NCBI GenBank assembly: GCA_030847615.1
Contig: JAUMIR010000001.1
Coordinates: 291,240,187-291,304,186, forward strand
Length of the DNA stretch: 64,000 bases
Reading direction: 5' to 3'
Source: Gambelia wislizenii
Taxonomy: Eukaryota > Chordata > Lepidosauria > Squamata > Crotaphytidae
Part shown: piece by piece, positions 1 to 11,076 of the stretch
Layout of the letters: every line of letters begins with the position of its first letter
Numbering within the stretch: position 1 is the first letter of the stretch
Notes under the pieces: model-generated
Databases searched by the model: none
The model's input: only the letters and a program-made list of their open reading frames with translations
What the model was told of the DNA's origin: nothing
Made by a program: the position numbers and the translations under genes

Positions 1-410
1 GAGGACCATCGCCTCCCCAAAATAGTACTCTATGGTGAACTCGCCATGGGTCAGCGTAAGAGGGGCACTCCAAAAAAGCAATACAAGGACTCCCTGAAAC
101 AACATCTCAGACTTGGCCAAATTGATCACCAGCAATGGTCCGCCCTGGACTCACATCGGGAGGCATGGAGATGCACTATCCACAATGCTGCAGCCTTATT
201 TAAGAACTCACGCCGAACAAGTCTTGAAGAGAAATGGCAATGCAGAAAGAATCACAACCCGGTAACATCACCCAAGGAAACCTTCTGTTGTGCTTTCTGC
301 AACCGGACTTGTCTATCTCGGGTTGGCCTTTTTAGTCATCAGCATGCTTGCAGAAAGCGTGGGATGAGTCCTTCCTGAATCTTCGTTTGCGAAGAAAAGC
401 CAGAGAGAGA
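1..410 (+). mobile_element. 3' end of RTE-like LINE ORF2 (copy 1)
   Basis: The reading frame from 46 to 375 is the C-terminal part of a non-LTR retrotransposon ORF2: a basic region with the pattern RGTPKKQYKDSLKQHL, followed by a Cys-x2-Cys...His zinc-finger-like end (FCCAFCNRTC). The window edge cuts the element, so its 5' limit is unknown. After the stop codon a short 3' tail contains the stem-loop CTTCGTTTGCGAAG and ends in GA repeats near 410 instead of a poly(A) tail. Related copies lie at 20237-21023, 21283-21862 and 60238-60338. The exact clade (RTE or related) is inferred from the protein pattern and was not confirmed by search. Confidence 0.75.
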
Positions 411-413
411 TTC

Positions 414-491
414 TATAACTAAACTCAAGGTGTAGTTTTTTTAAAATATGCAAGATTTTTTTAAAAAAATCACACCTTGAATTTAGTTATA
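414..491. repeat. Near-perfect 30-bp inverted repeat abutting the LINE end
   Basis: Arms 414-443 and 462-491 are reverse complements with only about two or three mismatches (TATAACTAAA at the outer ends), separated by an A/T-rich loop of 18 bases. The hairpin starts four bases after the LINE 3' end. It could be a separate small palindromic element or part of the insertion site. Confidence 0.7.
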
Positions 492-494
492 AAA

Positions 495-2190
495 TATTAT
501 GGAAATAGCCATTGCATGACTGATCTTTAAACTGGAGTAAGGTCCTTACTGTCAATTTTGAGGAAGTGTATATGCAGAACTTTGGAAAAGTTAGTCCTTT
601 AGGCAACAACCCTCCAAATCCCCAGTTACTTTTCTGGGAGTTGTAATCTAAGAAAAGGAAATGTTCCCAAGCTCTGTATTTGGTGCCGTAAGTTGATAAA
701 TTGGAGAATGAACAGCAGGCAGAGTGATACAAAAGAGTTATGAATTCAGGGGAATTCCAGCAGTGATTACACTGGTGGAAGGAAAACAGGGAAGTTGTAC
801 TAAGAAACTTAATCAGGCTAGTCCTGCTTTCCTTGAGTTTGGCTGCCAGGACATTGAAACCAAAGAAACTCAAACGATCTCGGATGAAGCTATGTTTCAT
901 GTCTGAGCAGGGGTGAAGCTTGATCCTTGGCTCTTACCCATTAACTTTGTCAACTCAGAGTTATTTTCCACATACAACCGTCTCGTGCTAAACTGTGCTG
1001 AATTGTTTACCATTAATTTGCTCAAGTGTCTGCTATGTCAATTATTGTCAAAAGAGCAACATCACCTTTAAAGCAGGAGGTGGACAAGTTCAGAGCTCCT
1101 GGAGGCCATTTCCCACCACCCCTGAGCCTACTGTAGGCTGCAGTAGTCCTTCCCAAAAAAACTGGATAGTACTGTAATGTCCCTTCTTATGATTTATTTC
1201 TAACCCACTTCTGAGATGTTAGAAAGTGCAGGTTTGCTAAAGACAAGGTATGGGAAGATGTGCCTTATTTTAGAGGAGAATCATACCCTGTGAAGACTTC
1301 CCCCCCCAAAAAAAAGTAGTGGCAATGAGTGGCTCTAGGAACTACAAAAACAGTTTTGGGGCAAGATCCTGCCCATGGCTGCATGATCCCCACCCCTGCT
1401 TTAGAGTTTAGCGCTGGCCCTTCACATTTTATCATATTGGTGAGTACATGGTATATGGCATAACTGATGCTTTTGAGGATAATTTTTTATACATCTGCAT
1501 GTATGCCTCACTTCATGGTTAGAAGCTGAACATTAGTTCATTTTTAATGCATACTGCCCTGGAAGAAATTTTGATTACAAGCTTTATTTGTTTGTTTGTT
1601 TAGTATATGGTCCCAATTCTCCTTTGCCCAGCTGCAGACACTGATGTGGTTTCTTAAGTGAAGCTTCTAGCAGTCATAGCATGACAGTTGATGGGAAAGA
1701 CTAATTCTCACACACCTTCAGGTATTGGGAAATGGCCGTTGAGGCAGGGTTCCCCTCAGCACTGTTCCAGTCAAAAGCCAGAGTCCCCTATCCAGTCAGC
1801 ACCTCTGCATATGCATGGTATTGGCTGAACCTTCTCCTGCTTCAACCGTTTCTTCCCATTACCTAAAAGTAAGTGGAAGGAATTCTCCCTCCTCTACCTT
1901 AATTCTCCTTCCAGTTTGCTTATTCTGTTCATTTCACCTTTTTCCTCATTTATGGTTTTGTGATTCAGTGCACACTTAATTTTCCCCTTACGCTTGCAAA
2001 ACTGTGGTTTCTATTAATTTTGTTCTAATCTACTTTTTTTTCATTTTTATGCACTGGCATGCTTAATGTGTATTCTGTACTTGTTGCCATACACTTCTGT
2101 ATTCATTATTTTCAGTCTAACTCTTGTCCATTCATGCAACTGAAATCCCTTCTGGGTGATTCAGAACCATAAGATAACTGAGAGCAATGT
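495..2190. other. Intron of PLA2R1, no recognised feature
   Basis: Presumed intron upstream of the first PLA2R1 exon in the window. I see only short homopolymers and a TTTG run near 1585. The preceding coding exon (the CTLD5-CTLD6 linker in mammals) is not recognisable here and probably lies before the window. Confidence 0.5.
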
Positions 2191-2193
2191 GTC

Positions 2194-2425
2194 TTTAGAG
2201 CCAGCATGGTGAGCAAGCATGGTGTACTGGTTTGAGAGTCATACTCTGAGAGGCAAGAATTCAAATCCCTACTCAGCCATGGAAACCCACTGGGTGAGTT
2301 TGGACAAGTTACACTCTCATTCTCAGAGGAAGGCAATAGGAAACATCCTCTGAAAAATCTTTTCATGAAAACCCTAGGATAGGGTGGGCATAAATCAGTC
2401 AGCTTGAAGGCACATAACAACATTT
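2194..2425 (+). mobile_element. tRNA-derived SINE, degenerate
   Basis: It begins GAGCCAGCATGGTG, carries a decayed tRNA B-box-like stretch near 2258, then the GAAACCCACTGGGTGA core and the 3' tail GAAGGCACATAACAACA. This is the common squamate tRNA-SINE found eight or more times in this window. It is diverged from the better preserved copy at 7034. Confidence 0.8.
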
Positions 2426-2854
2426 GAATTTGAATTTTGATTACAGACTTGTAAAAAAAATGGCAGTTGTCAGCCAGGATGAATGGAGCTGCTGATAATT
2501 ATTAAGATCACAGCAGTTCTGGAGGAGGAATTCAGTCCTTTCCTATTTAGCTGTGATCCCGAGGAAAATTTCTCTTTTGAAACTGGCGTTTGTTATGGTG
2601 AAAAATCCTCTGTTGGCACCAATATCTATGTCACGTTATTCTGTAATCATCACAGAGAGGTTTGTAGATGATCACAGGGAAGCAGATTGTACCCGCTCTT
2701 TAACAGTGATTGTTTGTACTTCTAAATTTCAGGCCCATGGACAAAAGAATTAAATTTTCTCTGTCAGTAAAAACTGCATTATATTATTCCATTTTGTGAT
2801 CACAAGTGTCATTCTAAGAATTCCAGTTAAATAATGATTTCCTTCTGTGAATAG

Positions 2855-2972
2855 TGCTTTCTGGTGCAGATTCCAAAGGATCCAGGCCACCTGAAAAGTT
2901 GGTATTCTGCCCAAACATTCTGTAGTCGTTATGAGGCCTCACTTGCTTCAATTGAAAGTGAAGTTGAACAAG
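2855..2972 (+). CDS. PLA2R1: PLA2R1 exon, start of CTLD6
   Basis: First recognisable exon of the secretory phospholipase A2 receptor. The acceptor is CTGTGAATAG at 2845-2854 and the donor is CAAG|GTACAG. The exon starts in phase 0 with a Cys codon and ends in phase 1. It encodes 39 complete residues beginning CFLVQIPKDPG and ending IESEVEQ, which match the start of the sixth C-type lectin-like domain of vertebrate PLA2R1 (mammalian proteins have IPKDP and IESEVEQ at the same places). The first Cys is the N-terminal disulphide cysteine of the fold. The protein is a type I membrane receptor related to the mannose receptor that binds and internalises secreted PLA2. The exact acceptor was chosen because it preserves this Cys; a later AG at 2868-2869 is the alternative. 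Confidence 0.9.
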
Positions 2973-3610
2973 GTACAGATGTATTTTATACCATTATGCA
3001 AATCTGTAAATGTGCTGTACATATGTTATAGTTTGAATTATTTATGAATAAGATCACCATCAAAATCCACAGATATCCAGCAAACTTTGAAAAAAACCAA
3101 GGATGGTGTTTAACAGTTGTTAAGGCCTCAGTAGTTGTTTCATAAGCATTGTTGCAGAACAAAAGGGAGAGAATTTTTTTAAATCCTTAAGTTCTTAAAT
3201 AATGTAGCTTCAGTGAGTTTTCCATTATGCATCTTTCCACAGTAAAAAAAAGGCAGCCGTGATCTGACCATTTAGGACTAGCCACAATTCCCCATCAGAA
3301 AAGAACATGCTAGATTCAAATGTTTGCTGTTTCTACTATAGCTCCAAAATATTCCTGTTCAGGATTTGTCTAGAAATAAAGATCTTGCACTCTAGCTGTA
3401 CTTTGATTTTTAACTAGAAAAGATACATTTAGACAGAATGAGATAAAAACAGAAAAGATGTGTGTCCATCTGTGTGTTTGTCTAGCCATAGTCTGTCCAC
3501 ATGGGCATGAAGCATAGGTTGGCTCTGCACTACACAGTTATAGTAGAGTCATACCAGTTTAATTTTCATGGGTCCATCCTGATTTGTACTTGGAAGTCTA
3601 TACTACTTGT
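2973..3610. other. PLA2R1 intron, no recognised feature
   Basis: AT-rich intronic DNA with no repeat or coding signal that I can name. Confidence 0.5.
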
Positions 3611-4505
3611 AGTGTGCCTTCAAATCATTTTTGACTTATGGCAACTCTAAGGCGAACCTGTTACAGGATTTCTTGGCAAGATTTGTTCAGCAAGGGTTTT
3701 CCTTTGCCTTCCTCTGGGGCTGAGAGAGTGTTTCTTACTCAAGACCACCGAGTGGGTTTCCATGGCTAAGCAGGGACCAGAGTCATAGGGCCTGTCTACA
3801 CTATCAAACACCCCAAATCCCCATGTGAATGCCTCCGAATCTGCTGTGATCAGACTACATGTGGCATGGCCTTTTCCCTGAATCTGGGGCTATCCAGCCA
3901 CACATGGCATGGTCCAGATTTGCAGCATTTTGGGGTATATTACAAGGATGCGTATTATGTGGGGTTCTGGGTTTTCCACAGAGTTTCATCTGCTGCTGCA
4001 GCTGCCAGCACCACCACCACTCCTGACATTTACTATAACCAATTTTAAGGCTCTGGAGGCAATTCCCAGCTGATGGGAGAGGTTTCCTCCCTTCCCCAGC
4101 TCAACAGCGCTTCCTCCTCTGCCTGCTCTCACTGCCCACCACTTCCTGAATGCTTACGTCTTTTCTTTCTTAAAGCGATGGAAGCACTCAGGAAGTGATG
4201 GGCAAATGAGAGAGCAGCTGGAGGAGGCAGTGCTGCTGAGCTGGGAAAGCGAGGAAACCTCTCCCTTCAGACAGGAACTGTCTCTGGAGCCTCAAAACTG
4301 GTTGCAGCAAGTGTCAGCAGTGGTGGCGGTGGCTGAAACTCTGCAGGGACTGTGTGAGCACATCCCTGCAGAATATAATGATGTGCAGGGCTTCAGGGGG
4401 AATGCAAGGACATGCGGGCAAAACTCCATTCAGAGTTTTTGCCCCACATGTAGACAAGCCCATAGTCCAGTGCTCAAACCAATACACCATGCTGGTTCTA
4501 ATATA
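3611..4505 (-). mobile_element. tRNA-derived SINE split by a MITE
   Basis: The minus-strand SINE runs 3611-3787 (3' tail through core) and resumes at 4462-4505 with the tRNA part. Joining the two pieces restores the usual SINE order, which proves that the 674-bp element between them is a later insertion. Confidence 0.85.
3788..4461. mobile_element. MITE with GGGCCTGTCTACA-type TIRs
   Basis: The element starts GGGCCTGTCTACAC and ends TGTAGACAAGCCC, imperfect terminal inverted repeats of about 14 bp. The flanks read ATA (3785-3787) and ATA (4462-4464), a 3-bp target duplication, or 4 bp (CATA) if the last C is assigned to the flank. It lies inside a SINE. The interior is non-coding; apparent reading frames in it are chance. 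Superfamily is inferred as Harbinger-like from TSD length only. Confidence 0.75.
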
Positions 4506-4639
4506 TCCATTAAAAAACAAGACATATAGACAGTGCAGTACTTTATCAGAAATTTTTCCTCCATAACTAGCCATTTCCCAAAGGCCTGTTGATACAAAAA
4601 AGTATGTATCTTTATTTATTTATTTAAGATATCAATCCC

Positions 4640-5343
4640 ACAAAAGCTCCCAAGATGATGAAAAAAAATAGAGAGATAAAAACATTTTAAAACACATGAA
4701 AATACTGATTAAAAAGTTTGAAAAGCAGTCTAAAAACAATCCTAAACTGCAATTTTAAAACAGAACAATTTCAAACATTAAAACCCACGTGGAACAGCAT
4801 TGTTTTGGCTCTCCACAAAAAGCTTCAAAGAAATGAAGCCAGCCTAACTTACTTGGGTAGGAAGTTCTACAATTTAGGTTCTGCTACCCAGAAGGCCCTG
4901 CTACACATATACAGTTGTCCCTTCATATTCGCTGGGGTTTGGTTCCAGGACCCCCTGTGGATACCAAAATCCATGAATACTCAAGTCCCATTATATGCAA
5001 TGGCTTAGCAAAATGGTGTCCCTTATATAAGATGGCAAAATCAAGGTTTGCTTTTTGGATTATTATTTTTTAAATAATATTTTCAAGTCGTGAATACTTA
5101 AATCCGTGGATACCAAATCCATGGCTACAGAGGGACAACTGTATACCAACCTAACTTCATGAGGTGTTGGAACATGCAACAGAGCCTCCTCTGAGAATCT
5201 CAGATTGCAGGCAAGTTCATGTGGGAGGTGTTCACCTGTAACTAGAAGGACAACAGGTAACATGTCAGACTAGCCTTCCTAGGAAGTTTCAGAGCCTGGG
5301 AACAACCACTGAAGAATCTGTCTCCCAATTTCCCTCCAGGTGT
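4640..5343 (+). repeat. Unclassified interspersed repeat, LINE-tail-like
   Basis: The stretch GGAAGTTCTACAATTTAGG ... GCTACCCAGAAGGCCCTG and its continuation after 5143 (CCTCCTCTGAGAATCTCAG) resemble a widespread amniote LINE-derived repeat. A Tigger-like MITE interrupts it at 4912-5141. Family assignment is from memory of the pattern. Confidence 0.45.
4912..5141 (+). mobile_element. Tigger-like MITE, family CAGTTGTCCC (copy a)
   Basis: Element of 230 bp bounded by CAGTTGTCCC and GGGACAACTG, flanked on both sides by TA (4910-4911, 5142-5143), the Tc1/mariner-type target duplication. Sister copies are at 56655, 59557, 61406, 62114 and 62976. No transposase is encoded. Confidence 0.85.
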
Positions 5344-6140
5344 ACTTTTCAGGTTTATGGGGCAGAGAGAAGAAAATAAATATTATCAAAAAGGTTGTGC
5401 TTGGAAAATTAGTTAGCTCAAAGTAAATAATGACAGCTTGTGGCTTTCATGTCAGTGAGGCAGTAAATCTACTCCAGGCTTTAGACTTTAAATGAGCTAT
5501 CCAAGGTGCTAAACCTATTTGGGAAATGTCAGTATCTTGCCTAGTTCCTTTAAATATCCACTGCTGTGTCTTTCTCCCATCTATCCATAAAGTCCTCAGC
5601 AATTGAAGCTATCCTTCACAAAGAAATTATTTGAGGTTTTGGATATTACCAGAGCAAAGAGGATGGCACAGCAGAGGTCCAAACTGGAGCAGAGAAAGCA
5701 ACAGGGACTTTTCCTCTTCCCTCCCAAAGAAAGCATTCATCGCAATTCTATGATACTGGAGTAAACTCCAGTAAATTCAGTAGAACTAGATTCTGAGTAT
5801 ATTTGCATAGATCAAATGTCCATTTTGGAACAAAGAAGAAGCAGAAGATGCGAGTGGATGGGGAAAGAGGAAGACAGAATTTCCCAGTGGAAACACTAGG
5901 AACAGGCCTTAGTATTCTGATTTTTCAACTCGCTGCATGAAACAGTTTCATTTCTCACTTCTGTATTAATTCAGCATTATTATTAGTTTTAAAAACATAA
6001 TTTTGTTTCACTTTTGTTTTTACTAAGTTAACAAACACTATATCCCTGAACTGTTTGACTTTGTATGCGTGTGTGTGCAGGCATGCATATGTGTATCTTT
6101 ATAGATGATTTGTTTCTGAATTGTGTTTTACTTTTCCTAG
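5344..6140. other. PLA2R1 intron, no recognised feature
   Basis: Intronic sequence ending in a good polypyrimidine tract and AG before the next exon. Nothing else recognised. Confidence 0.5.
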
Positions 6141-6271
6141 CTTTCATCACAATGAACCTGTTCGGGCATAAATATAATGTCTGGATTGGTCTTCAGAACA
6201 ATGATTATGCAAAATGGGTTAATGGACAAGAAGTAGAATATTCCAACTGGTCTCCAGTAAAAGTAATGCAG
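6141..6271 (+). CDS. PLA2R1: PLA2R1 exon, middle of CTLD6
   Basis: The acceptor is CTTTTCCTAG|CT. The exon enters in phase 1 and, with the last base of the 2855 exon, gives AFITMNLFG. It includes the lectin-fold signatures WIGLQ and YSNWSP. The most likely donor is CAG|GCAAGT at 6272, a GC-AG intron: ending at 6271 keeps phase 0 and gives 18 residues between SP and PLC, the same number as in human PLA2R1. Ending instead at one of the in-frame GT dinucleotides (6257 or 6263) would shorten the loop by three or five residues. No Ca2+-site EPN or WND motif is present, as is usual for most PLA2R1 lectin-like domains. Confidence 0.9.
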
Positions 6272-7030
6272 GCAAGTGCTTATGACGTTTTATGAGAAAT
6301 TCGATGTGTATGATTTTTTATATTGGTCCTTTTTTGTATCCTTTTCAATTTTTTTGATAAACGGGTTCACCAGTCATATGTTGGACAAACTAGCATTATT
6401 CAGGTATACAAGGATCTTATATAAATCATTGCTACTCTGCATGGTGGTTCATGGACCCAGTGCCTGTCTACAAGTTTTCGGTTACTGGTCCTTTCTTTCC
6501 AGGCAACAGAAAGAAAGCAACAGTTGTAATCAATGGGAACAAATATGGTACCAGTCCCTGGCACACTGGGGAAAAACCCTGCTGGTCTCTTACATCAGAT
6601 AACTAAGAAGCACTGATATTCATCATCCCTTTGGTGACTGGGTGACACTGAAAATGTGGCAAAATGTTTACGCTTCCCAGCAGCATCTGGTGGCTTCCAT
6701 ATCATGGGTATTCTGAATCTGCCCCAAGTTTTAGATCAAAATTTAAGGAACCTATCCATCTTCCTGAATCTGTTTTGGGGGTAGGATTTAAAAACAAACA
6801 GACTCACTGCTCCACCAACATGGAAGCCAGCAGTGAAGTATTAGTGCTCAAAAGAGGGTCAGGGAGACACACAAAGCCTATCTGATGGCCTCCTTGCTTA
6901 CTGTTTTTTAAAATATGTAGGAGATATTATGTGGCTTGAAACTGGGATTATTGTGGAACAGACTGTAACCTGGAAGAAAACTAGGCTAGAAAGGCATTGA
7001 TTCATTCATTCATTCATTGGAATACTATAC
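6272..7030. other. PLA2R1 intron with GC donor
   Basis: Starts GCAAGT. It contains a short CATT repeat at about 7003-7018 and otherwise nothing recognised up to the SINE at 7034. Confidence 0.5.
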
Positions 7031-7033
7031 AGT

Positions 7034-7232
7034 GAGCCAGTGTGGCATAGTGTTTTGAGTGTTGGACTATAACTCTGGAGACCAAGGTTCGAATCCCCTC
7101 TTGGCCATGAAAACCCACTGGGTGACCTTGGGCAAGTCACACATTCCCAGCCTCAGAAAACCCTGTGATAGGTTCAACTTAGGGTTCCCATAAGTCAGAA
7201 ACAACTTGAAAGCACCCAACAACACAACAGCA
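7034..7232 (+). mobile_element. tRNA-derived SINE, well preserved head
   Basis: It reads GAGCCAGTGTGGCATAGTG with a near-intact B box (GGTTCGAATCC at about 7087-7097), then the ACCTTGGGCAAGTCACAC core and the tail ending in CAACAACACAACAGCAAC. About 25 bases of the central SINE body (the AAGGCAATGGCAAACC part) are deleted. Confidence 0.85.
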
Positions 7233-7976
7233 ACTATACAGTGTGATCTTTCCTCTTCTCCTTCAATTTGAAAATACTTTGCCAAAAGAAAGGATGAATC
7301 ACAGTGCATATCATATCCTTTTAACTGGCAAACCACTTGCAGAACAGCATTTGAAAGGAAGCAATCCACGGTATGATGCTTGGAGACACCAGCTTGATAT
7401 ATCACGTTTCAATCCTCCTTCCCCTTCCTCATTTGGGAATGAAGGAGGATGAGCAAAGCAGTGCACTAGCAAACACTATTGGGGAGCATCCCACTTTATA
7501 TACCTCTGTCCCTCTTGACTGGGAAGAAGACTGACTGGTGGTGGCACATGTGGAAGGCTCTAGTATGCTTGTGGGATCTTCCCGTGAAGAGGAGCTATTC
7601 TAGTCACTTTTATCACTGATTAGAGATAAGAACAAGGATTTCTCAGACATGTGTACACACACACACACAGAATCACCTACAGGAGGAAAGGCTTGGGGGG
7701 ATGGGGGGAGACCTGAACCATGGTTGGTTAAATTCCAACCCTCCATGGGCAACATCTTCATAAAATGTGCACAACAATGTCTAGTGATACTGTCTTCTGT
7801 GAAATAAGATTGCAATAGGCAATATTGCAGCAGGCAATAAGAATGTATCTAGGACCCAAAATTATCCCTGCAAATATTTACTGCACTTATTTGCTCACAT
7901 TGAAAGAAAAACACACACATGATTTAAAGATTTTAGTGTTTTAAAAAAGAAAGTTAGTTTATCTTTTCATCATTGC

Positions 7977-8197
7977 TGTTGTGTGCCTTCAAGTCATTTC
8001 CAATTTATGGCAATGTTAAGGGGACCTTATCATGGGGTTTTCTTGGCAAATTTTTTCAGAGGAGGCTTGCCATTACCATCCTTTCAGGATGAGAGTTTGT
8101 GATGTGCCCAAGGTCACCCAGTGGCTGAGTGAGAATTCAAACCCTGATCCCCATTATCCTAGTCCAACACTCAGACCACTACACCACACTGGCTCTT
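7977..8197 (-). mobile_element. tRNA-derived SINE
   Basis: Reverse complement of the family seen at 7034, with the tail (TGTTGTGTGCCTTCAAGTC) at 7977 and the head (CCACACTGGCTC) at 8197. Essentially full length. Confidence 0.85.
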
Positions 8198-8651
8198 TTC
8201 ATTATACTTCTTAATTCAAAGAAAATTGGAATATCTCTTGCTCTACCTGAAAGATCTCACTGTTAAATTAGATCATTAATCATTCCCCTAATTTCTAATG
8301 TTCAGAGCTGAGAAATGCTGGTTTTGCAGCCAAAATAGTACCACAGATACACAAGAAAATGGTATCAGCAGACTTGTGGGAACTCTGATGTTTTACAGAA
8401 GTACATTTCCCCCTGCCCCCCACAAATTATCTAAGGGTAGGAAAGCCCCATAGAATTCTGGAGGGGGGAACAGAAAACCAGGAGACAGAGGAGTAGCATG
8501 GAGTACAGGACTTCACACTGCAACATAGTGTTGCAGGTCAGACTTGTGTTCTGCATATTTGCTATTCTTACCTTACATATACATAATGGATTTTTAAAAG
8601 TATTATATATTGCTTCTCACTTTATTTTCTACTATAATATATCAATTTCAG

Positions 8652-8796
8652 AATCACCATGATAACAGCTCTGATACTCAGGAAGAAGTCCCACTGTGTA
8701 CTTTGATATTAAATAACCCTAGTTTTAATTCAGTGGGAAAATGGGACCTAGAAAATTGCAGAAAAAGCTATGGGTTTGTCTGCCAGAAGGCTCAAG
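8652..8796 (+). CDS. PLA2R1: PLA2R1 exon, end of CTLD6
   Basis: The acceptor is ATCAATTTCAG and the donor is CAAG|GTACAG; the exon enters phase 0 and leaves phase 1. It encodes a variable loop (NHHDNSSDTQEE), then PLCTLILNNPSF, GKWDLENC and YGFVCQK, carrying the paired C-terminal cysteines of CTLD6. The loop is the part of the fold most diverged from mammals and carries a potential N-glycosylation site (NSS). It closes the domain and leads into a short linker at the start of the next exon. Confidence 0.92.
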
Positions 8797-9169
8797 GTAC
8801 AGAATTTTTGCTTTGCTACTTAAAAAAAAATTCACAAAGATTTATCATCTCCGATGTGTTATGTATGTAGATGACTCATTCAGCAAAAATTTCTAGAACC
8901 AAAACTATACAGACTTCCAGTAGCTCACTTCAGTTTGAGCATACATGTTGATTGTTTGCACATACTTGTCCTTTTACATACAGAGTGATTGGAACAGTTC
9001 CTGTTAATGGGTAGATCCTACAAGTATACTAGAATCATCCATCTGTGTCTAGAATAGGACACGTAACCTCCCTGGTATCACAGCTAGTATCATGTGAGAA
9101 ACCAGAGACATCACGCATATGTGAAAACACACCACATATGCACATATTGCAATTACACAAGGAGTGGGA
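8797..9169. other. PLA2R1 intron, no recognised feature
   Basis: AT-rich intronic DNA; nothing named. Confidence 0.45.
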
Positions 9170-9265
9170 ATTATGGCCCTCCAGATGTTGTTGGGACTGC
9201 AAGTCACAGCATTTCTCACCATTGCTATTCTGGCTGAGTGTGCTGGGCGTTGCAGTCCTATAATA
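9170..9265. repeat. Palindromic MITE-like fragment (CTCCAGATGTTG)
   Basis: GGCCCTCCAGATGTTGTTGG followed by a partly complementary second half (GGGCGTTGCAGTCC). This is the common amniote foldback repeat with CTCCAGATGTTG ends. Related fragments lie near 46136 and 50158. Confidence 0.6.
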
Positions 9266-9269
9266 ATTC

Positions 9270-10389
9270 ACACCACTGGCATACAGGCATATACATACAG
9301 TGTGTGTATGTAATCTCTCTTTTCCCCATCGTATCTCTGTGGTCAGGGTTGGGGGGGGGTTAAAAAAAAAGCCCAAAATGCCATGCTTTTTTTGTTTGTT
9401 TAATCTGTTGTTGTTGTTTTAAACCAGGTTGGTTTTTTGTTTGTTTGTTTGTTTGTTTGTTGCATTGAACACAGAATAGAACTAAGCAGAAAATTAAGTA
9501 GCAAAATGCAGTTCAGATTATATGGCCACTATCTGCAATAATAATTGTTCTTTAAAGGTGATATTTTAAAGCAAGCTGTTTTGGTTGAACTGATGTTAAT
9601 TGAAGGATTTGTTTCTGAATGGCATTTCTTACACTATAAAATAAGTGATTAAAAAGAAGCAACTGACACTGGATACTGGTCTAACAATGAACAACTGCCA
9701 ATAAACTGTTAAAGTTAAAATGTTTAAATGTAAACAGTCATTGTTGTTCCAATAAGTGGGTTGGAAAATAGGAATAATAGCCAAAGTTTTTTAAAAATAT
9801 GAATAATCAATTTAAAACAAACCAGGAGTGTATTTTTAAGTCATTTGGTTTAAACCAAGATTTAAACCAGCCACCCCTGTCTGTGGTATTCCCATCCTCC
9901 CATGATCTCAGAAGCCAAGGAACAATATTTTAACTCCACATCCCAGTTGATCAGCTGGACTGCAGAGAAAGGTGGATGGGGTCCCACTGGTTTTGGTGGC
10001 TGCACAGGAAACAGCCAAGGGGTACCCTTGAAACCCTGGCATAATTGAAAACACATCACTACAAAGAAACAATAGCTCCCTTCAATTTAAATACAGATTA
10101 TTTGCCAAAGGCCAGCTTGATTTTTTAAAAAGTATTTGCCTCCCAGCAAATACAGGAGTTGCAGAGTCTGGGAGCAGAAATCAAAGAAATTCCTCCTATA
10201 TCCCCATTAGGTTGCCCTCTGTTTATGTAGGATCAATACCCATTGTTTCACTTACCAGCAATTGTGGTGGTGGTGGGGAAGGTCTCTCTAGGCATCTCCT
10301 CTGCCAGACGTTGAGCATAGTCGCACCAGGTGCCTAGAGAGGTGTCCTCTCTAGGCATTTTCTAGGTTCTCCAGCGTGCTTCTACGGTA
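9270..10389. other. PLA2R1 intron with GTTT repeats, otherwise unremarkable
   Basis: Contains a TTTG/GTTT microsatellite at about 9437-9460 and a CTAGAGAGG...CCTCTCTAGG inverted motif at about 10280-10362 that resembles internal sequence of the MITEs at 13604 and 59390. Nothing coding. Confidence 0.45.
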
Positions 10390-10793
10390 CAGTAGCACCC
10401 CCGAATCCACTGATTTGCCAGCCATGGATTCAATTACCCATGGTTGGCGATAGCGGAGGGAAAGGAGAGAGAGGAGGGATCTTACCTCCCCTGTCCCTTC
10501 CCCTGGAAGGGCTCCTGTTGCTGGGGCGAAGGGGGAAGGGAGGAGATCTCGACTCCTTCTCTTCCCCCTTCACCCCCATGATCACTGCCATGGCAGGGCA
10601 ATGGTGAGGGGGAAGGGGCAGAGGAGTGATCTCGCCTTCACCCCTGTGATCACTGCTGCAGCAGGGCCATGGCAAAGGGGAAGGGGGGGCGATCTCACCT
10701 TTCCCCAGGGATGGCATTCACTATTATCCATGGAATTCACCATCCACTTGGCCCCCTGGAACCAAACCCCCACGGATACGGGGGGTGCTATTG
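10390..10793. mobile_element. Tigger-like MITE with CAGTAGCACCCC ends
   Basis: Ends CAGTAGCACCCC and GGGGTGCTATTG, flanked by TA on both sides (10388-10389 and 10794-10795). The interior is GC-rich and holds imperfect direct repeats around GATCTCG and GATCACTGC with a period near 75-80 bases. The end sequence is related to the 13604 and 59390 elements. The open frames across it are compositional artefacts. Confidence 0.7.
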
Positions 10794-11076
10794 TATTCTA
10801 TAGTGGTTCGCTGTTATACATGGTTTCGCGTATCTGTGGTAAGTCCAGGAACATATCCCCATGGATACGAGGGAGGGCAATCTGTATTTCAAATAGCCTA
10901 GTCCTAGGTCATATAGGGCTTTATAGGTCATAACCAGCACTTTGAACTTACGTTTCTTCCAGAGATGGTTATACCCTATTTGAAAACCTAGAATTTCTTT
11001 AAAGTATCTGCATAACTGGGAAGTTTAAAATGGTTTTTTGAGTGTCTCTTGATCTTTTATTTTCTCCTTGCCACAG

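Noticed and set aside
2483..2753. Open frames that might be an upstream PLA2R1 exon
   Set aside because: No lectin-like motif, no match to the CTLD5-CTLD6 linker, and the frame does not join the 2855 exon with good splice sites.
7034..7232. tRNA gene
   Set aside because: The tRNA-like head is joined to the SINE body and tail seen in many other copies; no complete cloverleaf.
10430..10933. Proline/serine-rich open frames on both strands
   Set aside because: Lie within the GC-rich interior of a MITE with TA duplications; low-complexity coding by chance.
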